A model generated the notes under the pieces. It made no database searches. It was not told where the DNA came from and saw only the letters and a program-made list of their open reading frames with translations. Shown here piece by piece: positions 1 to 12,409 of a stretch of DNA of 64,000 bases. This stretch comes from Bombyx mori (lineage: Eukaryota; Arthropoda; Insecta; Lepidoptera; Bombycidae), in the NCBI RefSeq assembly GCF_030269925.1, contig NC_085121.1:9875501-9939500 (forward strand), given 5' to 3'. The position numbers and the translations under genes are program-made. The stretch's first letter is position 1. Every line of letters starts with the position of its first letter.

Positions 1-634
1 GCTTATAAAACTTTATTATATAATACATTATATACGTAGTTTTGCTTTTATAGGTATGTACCTATACAACGTGTTACAAAATACCCCGTAAAAATATAAT
101 TAATTAACAAAGCCAAAAATTTTGTCAACTCAAGTAAGCTGTCATGTCAGGAAACCAGATTATTTAACAGAAAGGCCTACGTACCTATTTTACATAATAA
201 TTGTTTACTTTAATAGTTTTTTTTTCTATTTTTCATTCATAAATGTTTGCTACCTCAATACAAGAATGTCATTATACTCAAGTACTTGTCGTACTTGTCA
301 AAATTTTTGTCGTTCCGCGAATTATATAGAAATGTAGGTACATTCTGTGTAGTTTACTCTTTCATTTTACTGAAATAGGATTTGCATATCACTGAAAATA
401 TTAAAATATATGTATTTTTTTTGGGTATGTTATACAGCGTTACTACGGTTCTTAAATATTGTGAATGGACTCATTATAAGGTCCCATTTAACCTCCTTTC
501 GGCTTTACGGGTAGTTTTTAACACCCTGTATATAAATATTTCAATTAAACAATTTTCCTTACATTTCTGGGACTTAAACACGAATGTAAGCAACGAGTCG
601 GGGTCGGAACAACGACGTTGAAGCGCATTCGTTT
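1..634. other. AT-rich stretch, no gene recognised
   Basis: No coding region is supported. If the exon at 635-840 is real, this would be its 3' UTR, with a minus-strand AATAAA at 17-12. Confidence 0.3.
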
Positions 635-840
635 TTACATCCCTATATTTCGCGGTAATAGTCGTTCGCTAGGAAAGCAGTTATCGTGCACTCGTATCGT
701 ATGGTGGTGATGTCGAGCACCGGAGTCGGCGGACGACGTGCTCCCAGGCGGGGCTTCGCAGCATTCCTTGCCCTTAAGAGCGATTCGAGCCAGCTGGTTG
801 TTCCGGGACACGGTGTCATTACCTGACTCTTGGCTGCATT
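635..840 (-). CDS. Candidate terminal coding exon, unidentified gene
   Basis: On the minus strand a pyrimidine-rich acceptor (CCTCCTATTCACAG) at 841-842 is followed by an open frame of 67 codons ending in TAA at 637-635. The frame starts in phase 2 with Cys-Ser-Gln-Glu. It contains a Cys-Cys pair (KGKECCEAPPGS), a Ser-rich patch, a four-His run and a basic C-terminus ending LLPRNIGM. No domain is recognised; the composition would suit a hydrophilic cytoplasmic tail. The segment is clearly GC-richer than its surroundings, like the exons of the two identified genes. A possible AATAAA lies on the minus strand at 17-12. No upstream exons were identified, so the gene is unknown and this could be chance. 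Confidence 0.4.
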
Positions 841-914
841 CTGTGAATAGGAGGAACGCAAATACAAAACTGTCGCCGCCTTCCTATGCGCCGTTTTTCA
901 CAAAATCAACATTA

Positions 915-1338
915 CTAGTGGTCCCGCAGTAGTCGAAATTCGACTATAATTAATTGGAATTGTAAGTTTGTATGTACACTATTATGATTGTATTTTATAC
1001 TTCTATAATCATAAATTTCGCCAAGGCTACACTATAAAAAATATTAATAAAGACAAACAATATTTAATCTTTTCTCAATTTGACCACAGACGTCAAGAAC
1101 AAAAGTTTGACAATAAATAAATAGTATGCATGCGTGTGTGCGTCAAATACATGGTATGTAGTGTGTGTAATGTTTTCTTTATGGATTTAATGTATCTATT
1201 ACGCATTATTTAAAAAAAATATTAGCATTGTGCACTTCTCTATATTCTCTATTCGTGTGGAAAATTTCATACTCCTCCGTCCGCGCAATTTTCGTAAAAA
1301 GGGATACTAAGTTTTTGCTTCACGTATTAATATATAGA
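915..1338 (-). mobile_element. Non-autonomous Helitron, family 1
   Basis: On the minus strand it begins TCTATATATTAATACGTGAA and ends with the palindrome TAGTCGAAATTCGACTA followed by CTAG next to T. That is the Helitron plan: 5' TC, subterminal hairpin, 3' CTRR, insertion at AT. A second copy in the opposite orientation lies at 37964-38392. No Rep/helicase coding is present. Confidence 0.75.
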
Positions 1339-1683
1339 TGATAAACAATCGGGGAATTTATTTCAGTTCAGTGACAATTCATCTTATTGATTCTTTTATT
1401 AATGTCGTTCATGGACGATAGCAATGCCAAAGGCACATTCGAAACTCTGCGTACTAAATTGAATTAATATACCCGTTTGCACCCGGCAACTAAACAGGAA
1501 TTCATTCCTAGAATCTCGTCAATGTGAATGTGAAAAACTTTATCTTATGTATTTTAGTCGCTTCATTTAAACTACTCATTCGGCAGAGTAAATTCAATGT
1601 GAATAGTGCTAGATGAAATTAGGATAGTATAGCTCTAATAAATTCCTTTGTTTCAATTCAAATTCATTACTGTTTGATGTAGA

Positions 1684-1905
1684 TCTTTATATAAATATAT
1701 TTCTTCTGTGCGTGTGTTTATATCACTGAACTTTTAAACGGCTGGACCGATTTTAACGAAATTTTTTGTGTAACCTTCAGGTGGATTCGAGAATGGTTTA
1801 GGTTTACAAATCAGCCCGACAGATGACGTTGCTGTCGGTATCTAGGTTATTTATCTTTCCTAGAAATAATTTATATGGCAAAACAACGTTTGCCGGGCCA
1901 GCTAG
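1684..1905 (+). mobile_element. Non-autonomous Helitron, family 2
   Basis: Starts TCTTTATATAAATATATTTC, contains the ACGGCTGGACCGATTTTAAC block common to lepidopteran Helitrons, and ends GCCGGGCCAGCTAG beside T. Its 3' end resembles those at 2934, 16197, 22091 and 33620. Confidence 0.65.
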
Positions 1906-2400
1906 TTACTGTATAAAACATATTATGTAAGATTTTAAAATTACTGTAACGATTTTCGGGACTTCGGTAGCTGTTTTATTATTATCTTACGCAATACAAA
2001 TAAAGCCACAGGTACGTTCGCCAAAAAGGCTACACTTCCCGTTATCGGTTTCACAAAACAACCGTACCAGAAGCACAAGAATAAAACTCAGACTGCCGCC
2101 TCAGAATCCCGTCGGCCCATTTATTATTGTATACCATTACAGCATCTCGACGGAAATCGATATTTTACGTAAATTTATCAATTCGAAATATTCGATGACA
2201 TTTTGAAAGGTTGCTTTTATGTTTTTCACGAGAAAACATTATAAATCATCGCTTTATCGTCGATACGGCGTGGCGCGCGCAAATGATTGCGTGTGCAACT
2301 TATTCGATCGTCGACCCATTGCTTTTACGATTCGCAAGCTGTATCCGTTACAGGTTGTATATATAATATTTGAAATTAACTGCGCTGGCATACATTTTCA

Positions 2401-2934
2401 TCTATATATCGATATATATAAAAATGAATTGCGTTCGTTAGTCTCGCTAAAACTCGAGAACGGCTGGACCGATTTCGCTAATTTTGGTCTTGAATTATTT
2501 GTGGAAGTCCAGAGAAGGTTTAAAAGTTAGATTAATATGAAAATACTGGTGGTAGGGCCTCTTGTGAGTCCGCACGGGTAGGTACCACCACCCTGCCTAT
2601 TTCTGCCGTGAAGCAGTAATGCGTTTCGGTTTGAAGGGTGGGGCAGCCGTTGTAACTATAATTGAGACCTTAGAACTTATATCTCAAGGTGGGTGGCGCA
2701 TTTACGTTGTAGATGTCTATAGGCTCCGGTAACCACTTAACACCAGGTGGGCTGTGAGCTCGTCCACTCATCTAAGCAATAAAAAAAAAAAAAAAAAATG
2801 CTCGGAATAAAAAAAAATGTTTTTCTTTTGATAGTTGGACGGATTTCATTTGTTTGTTTTAAGTTAATTGTATACAAAAGTTTAGGTATTTTATTTATCG
2901 ATTGAGGCACTAAGAAGTCTGCCGGGTCAGCTAG
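2401..2934 (+). mobile_element. Helitron, family 3, split by a Bm1 SINE
   Basis: The 5' half (TCTATATATCGATATA...) and the 3' half ending GCCGGGTCAGCTAG match the unbroken copies at 21800-22091 and 33331-33620. A Bm1 SINE at 2545-2798 separates them at the point where intact copies read ATATGAAAATGCTCGG. Confidence 0.8.
2545..2798 (+). mobile_element. Bm1 SINE, 5'-truncated
   Basis: Starts ACTGGTGGTAGGGCCTC and ends CTAAGCAAT plus an 18-base A-run. It lacks the tRNA-derived head. It lies inside a Helitron, so it is the younger insertion. Confidence 0.9.
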
Positions 2935-3294
2935 TTAAATTAATAAAAACTTATATCGCAACTTTTGAAATATATCGAGTTGTGCTATCACGAAAATTCG
3001 TGATCATGTCGATTGGATGCAACGTGTTTGTAAACTAAACTAATAGGTAGACTTGAAATTAATTTGAATCTAAATTAATTTCAAATTCCTAGTGTTCATA
3101 ACATACACGCTTATTCCGAAAATTGCCAGTCAACCGACGAACCGGCGAAAAAACTTGAAAAAGCATATCTTCCCACGCTATTCAAATTGTTATAGTTTCT
3201 TTTTTCAATTACAATCAATACATAGGCAAAAAAAAAAAAAACTATAAATGTACTTTCTTTGATTTACGTGAGTCGTCGACATAATTAAAACTAG

Positions 3295-3416
3295 GCAGGT
3301 AGGCTGCGGCTTGGCTCTTCCCTTGGCATTGCTGAAGTCCATGGGCGACGGTAACTACTCACCATCAGGTAGGTGGGCCGTATGCTCGTCTGCCTAAAAG
3401 GGTAATAAAAAAAAAA
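3295..3416 (+). mobile_element. BMC1 LINE 3' tail
   Basis: Short 5'-truncated tail with GCGGCTTGGCTCTTCCC, CATGGGCGACGGTAACTA and GTATGCTCGTCTGCC, ending in an A-run. It matches the 3' end of the longer BMC1 copy at 37077-37752. Confidence 0.8.
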
Positions 3417-3605
3417 CTACTTGTACGGCTTAATTTCGCGTTCATTATTGTTATTGAATAGTTTTCGAAGTTTCGAATAATTTACAATTTACGACAATTC
3501 AGTATTCTGCCAACAATGCGCTTACAATTAAACCGTAAAAGTGTTTTTAACAAATGTGTGTTGTGGAACGATTACCTTATAGCACAAAAACTGTTGCTAA
3601 TATTC

Positions 3606-4040
3606 TTTTTTATTTTTTATTGCTGATATGGGTGGACGAGCTCACAGCCCACCTGGGGTTAAGTGGTTACCGAAGTCCCTAGACATCGACAACGTAAATG
3701 CCGCCACCCACTTTGAGATATGAGCTCTAAGGTCTCAGTATAGTTACAAAGGCTGCCCCACCCTTCAAACCGAAACGCATTACTGCTTCACGGCAGAAAT
3801 AGGCCGGGTGGTGGTACCTACCCGTGCGGACTCGCAAGCGGTTCTACCACCAGTAATTACGCAAATTATAATTTTGCGGGTTTGATTTTTATTACACGAT
3901 GTTATTCCTTCACCGTGGAAGTCAATCGTGAACATTTGTCAAGTACGTATTTCATTAGAAAAATTGGTACCCGCCTGCGGGATTCGAACACCAGTATATC
4001 GCTCTACATGAATTCGCCGGACGTCTTATCCTTTAGGCCA
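3606..4040 (-). mobile_element. Bm1 SINE, near full length
   Basis: Read on the minus strand it has the whole family plan: tRNA-like head (TGGCCTAAAGGATAAG near the A box, GTTCGAATCCCGCAGG as B box), the middle body, and the 3' A-rich tail. Confidence 0.9.
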
Positions 4041-4435
4041 GGGGTAGGTATTTATGAGCAAAAGACGGTAACATTTAAATTTAAGGCAATCAACAAATGA
4101 CCGACTGTTTCAAAATCAACAAAAAAGAAAATACATGTTTTCTAAATCTCATAACGGTTGAAAATATAATAGTAATGATGTATTTTATTATTATTGTCGG
4201 TGCGTGACTGACGAGCGATTACACTTTGACGTAGGAAGCGATGTCGTTACCGGCCGACTGTGACAATTGCTCGGTAATAAGTGGAATTGCTTTAAAGAAT
4301 AGAATTGTACGCGAGAACAAAGTTACAGCGTTTTCTGATAATCCACTTATCCACTCTATTACTATCTCGTTGCTTGAAGCGCCCCCTTACAAAGTTCTAT
4401 TCATCAGTGGAGGTAATTACATGCCCGGTTTTTTT

Positions 4436-4600
4436 CCTACCTATGCTCATAGCTTTGAGAGGCTTAAACCGGAGTGTTGCTAATACTGGCCCTAGCAAGA
4501 ACAGTGCTTCGCAGAATCTACCACCGAATCGGAAACGCGACCCACTGAGAAGAACCGGCGAGAAACCCAGTGGGCTGTGTCTATGGGTTAATATGCCCGG
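4436..4600 (-). repeat. LINE-like 3' tail, family C, partial
   Basis: Shares GCTTCGCAGAATCTACCACC and GACCCACTGAGAAG with about ten copies in the window. The copies end in an A-run after TAGGTAGGAAAA, so this is a non-LTR tail of an element not named here. Confidence 0.65.
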
Positions 4601-4950
4601 AATTAGTCATCTGTCGTAGTAGCCGCGTTATTTTTTCGCAAAACTGTCAGTATTGAAGTTAATGCAGGGTTCTTTAACTGGCCCAATGGCTATGGTGCTA
4701 GGATCCTATGACACTAACGTGGCTTGGCAGATCGGCAGAGTAGCGGAGAAGAAGGCTGTTTCAATAGGCCTCAATCGTCCTTTTTATTTAAAATATCATT
4801 ATTATTATTTATGTTGTTCCATTTTCATGCTCGAATAAGAATCAGATCAATTAGAATATTAAACAGTACAATATTTGTGATATAAATCATTCTGATACCT
4901 ATATATTATTATAATATATGTTTACTTCGGATAGGGTTTATTGTAAGCTT

Positions 4951-5148
4951 GCATAGGTCAGTTCCACCATCCTGCTTATTTCTGACGCGAAGCAGTCATG
5001 CGATTTGGTTTTAATAGTGGGACAGTCATACAATACGACCGAGACTGTCACCTCATGTCTCAAGGTAGGTTCACGTCGTGATGTCTAAATTCCGGTAATC
5101 ACGTACACCGGGTATACTGTTTACTCAATCACCCATATACGCAATAAG
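4951..5148 (+). mobile_element. Bm1 SINE, degenerate
   Basis: Diverged but collinear with Bm1 (TTCCACCATCCTGCTTATTTC through CATATACGCAATAAG). Confidence 0.6.
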
Positions 5149-5409
5149 TAAATTGCTATAATACTTTGTCTTATTTGATTATGTCAATCATTAGTTAGTG
5201 TTTCGCAAGTCGATGATTTGCAGTTAAACGCGCATGTTTTTTTGGTACCCAATTTCAAATGAAATGACGTGATCAGTCTCACAAAAACCCGGACATTGCC
5301 AAGTAATAATTACACTTTTTGACAAGCTTAATTCAAAGGAAACTAGCTACCTGCTTGCTAAACGTCTTGTGTACAAGAATAATAAAATTTGAACAGTTTT
5401 ATTTATGTA

Positions 5410-5648
5410 TTTTTATTGCTTAGATGGGTGAACGAGCTCACAGCCCACCTGGTGTTAATTGGTTACTGGAGTCCATAGACATCTACAACGTAAATGCGAC
5501 ACCCACCTTGAGATGTGAGTTCTAAGGTATCAGTATAGTTACAACGTCTGCCTCAGCCTTCAAACCGAAACGCATTACTGCTTCACGGCAGAAATAGGCG
5601 CGGTGGTGGTACCTACCCGTGCGGATTCACAAGGGGTCCTACCACCAA
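5410..5648 (-). mobile_element. Bm1 SINE, 5'-truncated
   Basis: The plus strand shows the reverse complement of the Bm1 body: TTTTATTGCTTAGATGGG at one end and GTCCTACCACC at the other. The head is absent. Confidence 0.9.
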
Positions 5649-6070
5649 TTTCTTGGTTATCATATTGTTAATTTTAATGTTTAATCTAATTGACATTGAT
5701 CTTAGTCTATATTAAATTGAACAGTAAGGCGTATGTTGTGTACTCGCTCAGGTCGATACCTGCACCGAAAGTGTATATTTGTGCCGAGAAGTAATTATGA
5801 TTTCTAATTTGAAGGATCGGGTAATTAATTGTTCCTTCAACAATATCGAGAATTGAAATTGTTTCAATAAGTTCCGGTAACTGTATAAAAGCAGCTGAAC
5901 TGTCTGCCCATCAACGAATTAGTAAAATGATCAGATTATATGGCTATTTATTTAAAAATAACATATTTTACTCCGCATAGAGGCGGTATGTAAAATCGAT
6001 GACGGATGTATATTCCCCAGTTGTCAATTCCCATTTTTATAGATATTATGCTTAACAAAAATCACGGTGA
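5649..6070. other. AT-rich stretch, nothing recognised
   Basis: No open frame, repeat end or RNA gene could be supported. Confidence 0.4.
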
Positions 6071-6190
6071 AGGTAGGCAGCAAGTTGGCTCTGCTAGCAT
6101 TGCTGAAGTCCATGGGTGACGCTAACCACTCAATATCAGGTGGGACGTGTGGTCGCCTTCCTAAAGTGCCTACAGGGGCAATAAAAAAAA
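6071..6190 (+). mobile_element. BMC1 LINE 3' tail, diverged
   Basis: GTAGGCAGCAAGTTGGCTCT through AGGGGCAATAAAAAAAA is collinear with the BMC1 3' end. Confidence 0.75.
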
Positions 6191-6939
6191 ATCTCATTCT
6201 AATTATTTTAAATGTTTCAAACATTGATGCTTAGCCTCGACGGGGATTATAAACCTTTGATTCTTTTTGTGAAAATTAATTGTATTCATTTGCCATAACG
6301 TGTTAGTATCGTGAATACAACAAAATTAATAAAGACTTAATATAACTAAACCGACTTTTTCTACTCAGATAATACTCGGAAGTCGATCTAATTATATTTT
6401 CCTCTGACATATAATAAAATACTGGTTTTGACAGAGTTATTAAATCGTAAGAGTTAATATAAAACGGCGTACCTGTATGCAGTTAGATTAGATCAGAGGT
6501 TCTCAAATTTTATATTTTTATATTTCATATTTTCAAATTTTATATTTGATATTTTCGTCTCGTTCTCCTCCTCGTTTTGGGTTGACTCAAAAAATACTAC
6601 TACCTAGATAAAACTTTGTTTTCGAATGTAAAATCGCTGTTTCTTTACATTAAATTCCGTTTACGTGTCTGTTTTATTTTTACCATTTCTCGCCCGCTCT
6701 TGTAAAAGCGATTATACTGCAAATATTACCACCACTTTTTCCACCAGATTTTACATAAAATATAACTACATTAACACATAAATGAGTGTGATGGCAAAGG
6801 AGTACATATCTTTTGATTTACAGCCGGACTCACTTATTTTGACTCGACTCGTAGGAACTTCTGGCCACAGATAGATCGTTGATTTATCTGCCTTCGTTTA
6901 CAACAAATTAAAAATACCATAGATCCCAAAGTCTAAGTA

Positions 6940-7115
6940 CGATCTACTTCTGCCACAAAGCAGCCATGCACTTCAGTCTGAAGGGTAGATCGTTATACAG
7001 TAGGTATCAGTTAAATTTTGACCACACGTTTCATGGTTAGTATTATTGTTCACTTATTTGAGCTCTGGTAATTACCACCATTAGGCCGTGAGCTTCTCCA
7101 CTCGTTGATATATAA
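6940..7115 (+). repeat. Very old Bm1-like remnant
   Basis: Collinear scraps of Bm1 (CTTCTGCCACAAAGCAGCCA, GTCTGAAGGGTAGA, GGCCGTGAGCTTCTCCACTC). Similarity is weak. Confidence 0.35.
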
Positions 7116-8724
7116 GCTACAAACAAAACAGTAAACACCATATGCTGCTATGTTAACTGTTTTTTTTTTTACTATTGTAAAGCGGTTTTTTTATTCGATA
7201 GAAAAGTTTTGGAAACAGCCGGTTTTATTTTGTTTCAAAATATTAAGGATAAAATGTAATAGAAAAAAAAGAATTTATATCTATTATGGCGCGAATGCTA
7301 CTAAAAAAAAATAGACCACTTTGGGAATCGCTTTGGGAATTAGAGATACAAGCTTTCAAATATGCGCGCGTTCTTTTGTGTCTGAACGCGTGGAGGCTGC
7401 ACGCATTGATTTGTGGAGACGGTTGAGAGTGCAGGCCGTCGCGGTCAAAGACCGGTTCGCGTTATTTAGAAGATATTCATTCGCTTTTTGCAGATGGGCC
7501 CGCCGGAGGATGACCTCACCGGCGCTTTTTTTTTTTTGCTCGATCCCTGACAGTATCACTCGAGTCCAACCGCATTAGTAATATCCCTTTGCCCTTTAAT
7601 CGAAACCATTCAATCGAATTAAATTAACATGTTTCGCAACATAGAAACGTAATTTGAATAAAACACTTATGACAAGAAACAATTAAGAAGGAATACAAAA
7701 AAAAATAATAACGACATGACATGTTATTCGCTGCCATAAACGTGTGTGAATGCTTAAGTGTGTTTTATATTAAGACTAGCAAAAACAACAATTGGCTTTT
7801 TGTTGCTTTGTGCTAATTAAATTAAATAGATAACATGCCATACAGCGTGTCGTCAATGATATGAAGCGAGACTTTGTATTTTTTTTTGTTGTATCTTTCT
7901 GGTGTCTTCATTTAAATAAAATCCATGATCCATATTATTTTGCAGACTTTATATCATAACAAGGAATCGAAGGAAGAAAAACGTATAAAACGCTTATATT
8001 AGTAATACTAAAATGTAATGAAAAAAGGGTAAAATAATATGAAAATTACATTTTTAAAGCAATCCGTACAGAAATATTTTTACTATCCCATGGCTTTTTG
8101 TTCACAGCTTCGGCACTCGCGTTCATTTTCCCTTAAGATTGAGAGATTGAGGCCCAGAGTTAGCCTTGTGCATGAAAACAGTTTCTTTGACATAAATCCG
8201 TCTCATAGTTCGGCCATTTTGTCCGAAATATTCACGAATTATATACAAAAATCTTCCTCGTATCGTTCTTTCTATTAGTGAAAACTGATTTAAAAACTGT
8301 AGTGTGATACGGAAGAAGTAAGCGGAGAAACAGACAGAGGCAGACGGCAATTACATTTTACACTATTAAGAGACTGTGGAGAAGTCTTTCTACACTTCGG
8401 AATCCAAATTGACCGGCTAATATGATATTGGCAAAAAAACAGAAAATTTCAATGCGATTACCAAACTCCAAATTATGATTACATCCAAATAAAAACAGAA
8501 AATTACTAATAATTCACATAACGTTACAAGTACAAAAGTACAAGTACTCAATATCGAAGACCGAGGTCAGCGAAATCGGTACTAAGAACTGGTAGACCTG
8601 ATAATTTCAACTAGTGTCAGTCGAAAAAATATGTTTTAGTAGAATCTCAATGTACCATAACAATTTCAAACGTTTTGAATTTAGAAGGATGTCTCGTGTA
8701 ATCAATTGTGTTCAATATACAAAA
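7116..8724. other. No gene recognised
   Basis: Contains a short GC-richer open stretch near 7321-7578 with no recognisable product. The remainder is AT-rich and no exon with convincing splice sites was seen. Confidence 0.35.
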
Positions 8725-9283
8725 TATGGTCAGTAGGCGGATCCAACTCGGCTGGGCAGCGTTCGGTAAATTAAGAAATGTGTTCTCGTCCAAAATCCCT
8801 CAGTGCCTGAAGACAAAGATGTACAACCAATGTGTGTTGCCAGTGATGACTTACGGTTCCGTGACGTGGTGCTTCACAAGGGATCTTTTTAGGAAGCTTA
8901 GTGTCGCGCAGCGAGCTATGGAAAGGTCTATGTTTGGTATTTCTCTACGAGATCGAATTAGAAATGAGGAGATCCGTAGAAGAACCAAAGTTGCTCACAT
9001 AGTCCGTAGGATTAGCAAGCTGAAGTGGCAGTGGACAGGTCACATAGCGCAAAGATCGGACCGCCAATGGGGCAGAAATATCCTCGAGTGGGGACCACGT
9101 ACTGGCAAACGCAGTGTGGGACGGCCATCTACCAGATGGACCGACGACCTGGTGAAAATTGCTGGGTCACGTTGGATGCAGGTGGCAACGGACCGGCCGC
9201 ACTGGACATCAGTTGGAGAGGCCTATGTTCAGACGTGGACAGTAGACAGGCTGAGATAATGATGATGATGATGATAATACAAA
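8725..9283 (+). pseudogene. RTE-like LINE, reverse transcriptase C-terminus
   Basis: About 180 codons match the C-terminal end of an RTE-clade LINE polyprotein: LGWAAFGKLRNVF, YGSVTWCFTRDL, KWQWTGHIAQRSD, then RSVGRPSTRWTDDLVKIAG. The element ends in a short GATGATGAT microsatellite at about 9258-9275, the usual RTE 3' terminus instead of poly-A. The endonuclease and the catalytic part of the RT are missing, so it is a dead 5' truncation. Confidence 0.85.
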
Positions 9284-9884
9284 TAATAATATAGTTTATG
9301 AATCTTTGATATATTGTCAAGTATTATCCAGTATTGTGTAAAACACTTCTTTAAGAAAACTACAAACAATAAATAAACCTAATTTATGTAACTCGATAAA
9401 ACACCATAGCTTATTATTAATAAGTGTCGAAATAGATGTATAATCCTTCCTTTATTTTTGTTGAAATAACCCCAACTTTGATCTAGTTCAATTACGTCAT
9501 TCCGAAATAGTTGGCTGTGAATCATTCCTTCGAAAAAATGTTATAAATATTAGCAACGGTCTCCCAGGGACACTGGAAAGTGGTATCAAGTCGGTAAACA
9601 CACTTCTTTATACGTTTTCTCGGAAATTGACATGAATCTAACGCAAATAAGAATCATAGCAATGATGTACGTACGTACATATTATCTACATTTTACCCAC
9701 GCACTCTGCTAGGTATGCTACATTAGATTAATACCGTCAGAGTGTAGGTAAATTACGAATTTTCACCGGAAAATGATCAATAAAATAAAATACACGAAAT
9801 ACGCGACGTTACTATGTTAATTATTAAGACTTAAGTATTGACTTTTAGATAAGCGTCAAGTAGTTTATTTTTAATACGCTTTTA

Positions 9885-10190
9885 TTAGCTTCAGACGTAT
9901 GTATGTTTGTAACGGAATCTTTGAACATGATTTTGACCCCCTTCAAAACGTCGAATTAACTAAGCGTGGGGTGCGTGGCATCAGTAGTTATGAATATTTT
10001 ATGAACAGATATGAGTAGAAGGGTTATTTTGTAAATACCCTGAAAAGTACCCCACGCTTTTTTACAATAAAATAATTTTTTCTTACACTATTTTCAATTC
10101 AAATTTATTAAAATTAATTTTTTATTTTAGTTGAATTTTCTATAAAAGCGTATTTTGTTACTTTTTTAAACTATTATTTATTTTTACAAT
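9885..10190 (-). repeat. Dispersed repeat related to 23565-23920
   Basis: Shares CTTCAGACGTATGTA, GGAATCTTTGAACATGATTT and TATAAAAGCGTATTTTGTTA with the repeat upstream of exon 23969-24114, in opposite orientation. Class unknown. Confidence 0.55.
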
Positions 10191-10569
10191 CAAGAAACTT
10201 AGTTTTTTTCTTCTTTTTCGGATATACCTATAATATATTATGTCGTAAACACGAATGTGTGAAACGACCAACTAGCGTAGGTACTTAACGTGAGACGTGC
10301 TGACTGAGAATATTCACCAGATATAATAACATATCGTTTGCTTCTAGGAAACAATTCCAGGGCGGCCTTGCGATGAAACATCGCTCACGTGTTTGTTTTC
10401 CTTTCGTACGATTCAAAAACGGTTCCAGCAAAATTTTTACTGTTCGCGGGAATCATCCTTGCGCGACGTTTTGTTTGGGCTAACGTGTTCCGCCGAACGA
10501 ATTACAGCTGTGTGTTGAATTTGTATTAAAACGAACTGAAAATCTAAATATTGACGGAAATTTGAATTT

Positions 10570-10739
10570 GGTTTGAAGGGTGGGGCGGCCGTTGTAACTA
10601 TACCTGAGACCTTAGAACTAACATCTCAAGGTGGGTGGCGCATTTACGTCGTGGATGTCTATGGGCTCCAGTAACCACTTAACACCAGGTGGGCTGTGAG
10701 CTCGTCCACCCATCTAAGCAATAAAAAAATAAAAAAAAA
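10570..10739 (+). mobile_element. Bm1 SINE, short 3' fragment
   Basis: GGTTTGAAGGGTGGGGCGG to CTAAGCAATAAAAAAATAAA: only the last 170 bases of Bm1. Confidence 0.85.
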
Positions 10740-11448
10740 TTGTTTCGGTTACTGAAAACGCAGTGACTGCTAGTTGTGTTGGCGTGTCGCGTGCGTTCTC
10801 GTTGTACATAGTTAATGTGACCATACGTCCCGATTTGGGGGGGACAGTCCCGCTTTCGGGCATTCTGTCCCGCTGTCCCCAGTGAGGCCGACATAGTTCC
10901 GCTTTTACAAACCGGCCAAACGATAAATTTATTTTTCAATTCAATATAGAGCTAGAAGTGTTTAAATGGGCTAATCTAACAAAAGAGGTACAGACTAATT
11001 ACAGAGTACTAACTATTTTGTGTTTAGTGCTTTGATTCTTTTGTGTTATTCTACCTTGTAAAAGAACATACTTGTAAGGCACTAAATACTTTTTTTTATT
11101 ATATAATTTCGCTGATGTTTCGCAGATGACAAAAAAAAATTAATGCTCACGTTATACATAGTATCCGTCGGCGATCAATCGTAGATCTCCGGACTGCAGT
11201 TTCCTCGTATAATGCTGACCGCAATCGTGACGTTCCGAGAAGTACGCTTGTCACCGACAGCTGCATTACACTCAGTAATGACTCCACATTAGTCCTTACT
11301 GGAAATAATTTCCTACAAATGAAAACATCCGGATTTTATTCGAGTAACGCGGCAAGTTTATTTAAGTAATTAAATGATTTAAGTCTCTCAAACGTTCTAG
11401 AACGAATGCAAATTCAAACATGTAAACCGTTAGCTTAATATTAGTTAA

Positions 11449-11890
11449 TTAGCGGCCCGCTCCGGCTCCGCTTAGGTCTTTGACTAAAATTTCAACGATA
11501 TTTGACGTTGTTTCATTTTTTTAAATAAAAGAACACATATTCCGGCATAACTACAACATAATAGTTCGACATATGGTGTCGCGACACTTGTAAATAATAA
11601 TGTGTTCTACAAAGTCGTAGTTCATTATTTTATTCTATCAACAATATTTTTCGCAGGGCACGCGATGTAAAGAATATTTTAGGTAACTTTTTTACACCTT
11701 TGGTTGTTTTACGCTATTGGATTTTTAGTAAGGATCCCTAATTTTTTCAGAAAAGATTATAGCCTATGTCACTCGGGCATAGTGTAGCTTCCAAACAGTG
11801 AAATATTTTTTTTAATCGGTTCAGTAGTTTCGGAGCCTATTCAATACAAACAAACAAACAAATCTTTACTCTTCATAATATTAGTATAGA
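11449..11890 (-). mobile_element. Non-autonomous Helitron, family E
   Basis: On the minus strand it begins TCTATACTAATATTATGAAG and carries GGCTCCGAAACTACTGAACC. It ends in the GC-rich hairpin region GCGGAGCCGGAGCGGGCC followed by CTAA. Related copies lie at 34741-35185 and 39921-40248. Confidence 0.7.
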
Positions 11891-11981
11891 AGTATAGATA
11901 TAGATGTACCTAATACGTTTTGATGTTCGTCATCTTTTTGCGGGTAATTTAACGAAATTTAGCTTTAACAAACAGTTGACT

Positions 11982-12400
11982 TTTTGGCGGGAGCGCGAGG
12001 AGTGAAGTTGTGTGATTTGTTTTATTTTGTCTATTTAGTGTTTCTTCAGGTTTAAATGTTTAATAATGGTGATTTATTAAGTGTTTGATATGTGTGAAAG
12101 TGCACAAATGTGGGAAAATAAAACAAAGCCGCCGGACGTAACTTTTCGGGATCCTCCAAACAGTCCACTGAAAAAATCTTAGTAAATAACCACCATTTTA
12201 CTGAGATTATATTTCATCCCATATCATCTCATCTCATTTCATTTCATTTCATCCCAGTGATTAATGTCTCAAATTAATCTTCTTCATTTCATTTCACTCC
12301 ATAATATCATTTTTCATAAAAATATGAATATAAATTAAAATAAGACATAACTTAAAGGTCGAAGCTAACAGGTCATAAAATCCCTTAAAAAAATAAAATA
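11982..12400 (+). repeat. Poly-A-ended dispersed repeat, family F
   Basis: Starts TTTTTGGCGGGAGCGCGAGG, contains a CATTTCATTTCATTTCAT tract, and ends in A-runs after AGGTCATAAAATC. Collinear copies lie at 19033-19492, 42341-42757 and, inverted, 46730-47122. The poly-A end suggests retroposition. Confidence 0.7.
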
Positions 12401-12409
12401 AACAAACAG

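Noticed and set aside
4241..4430. Open frame MSLPADCDNCSVISG ... followed by a GTAATT donor-like site
   Set aside because: No known domain, no convincing acceptor, and it runs into a family C repeat; chance or old repeat is as likely.
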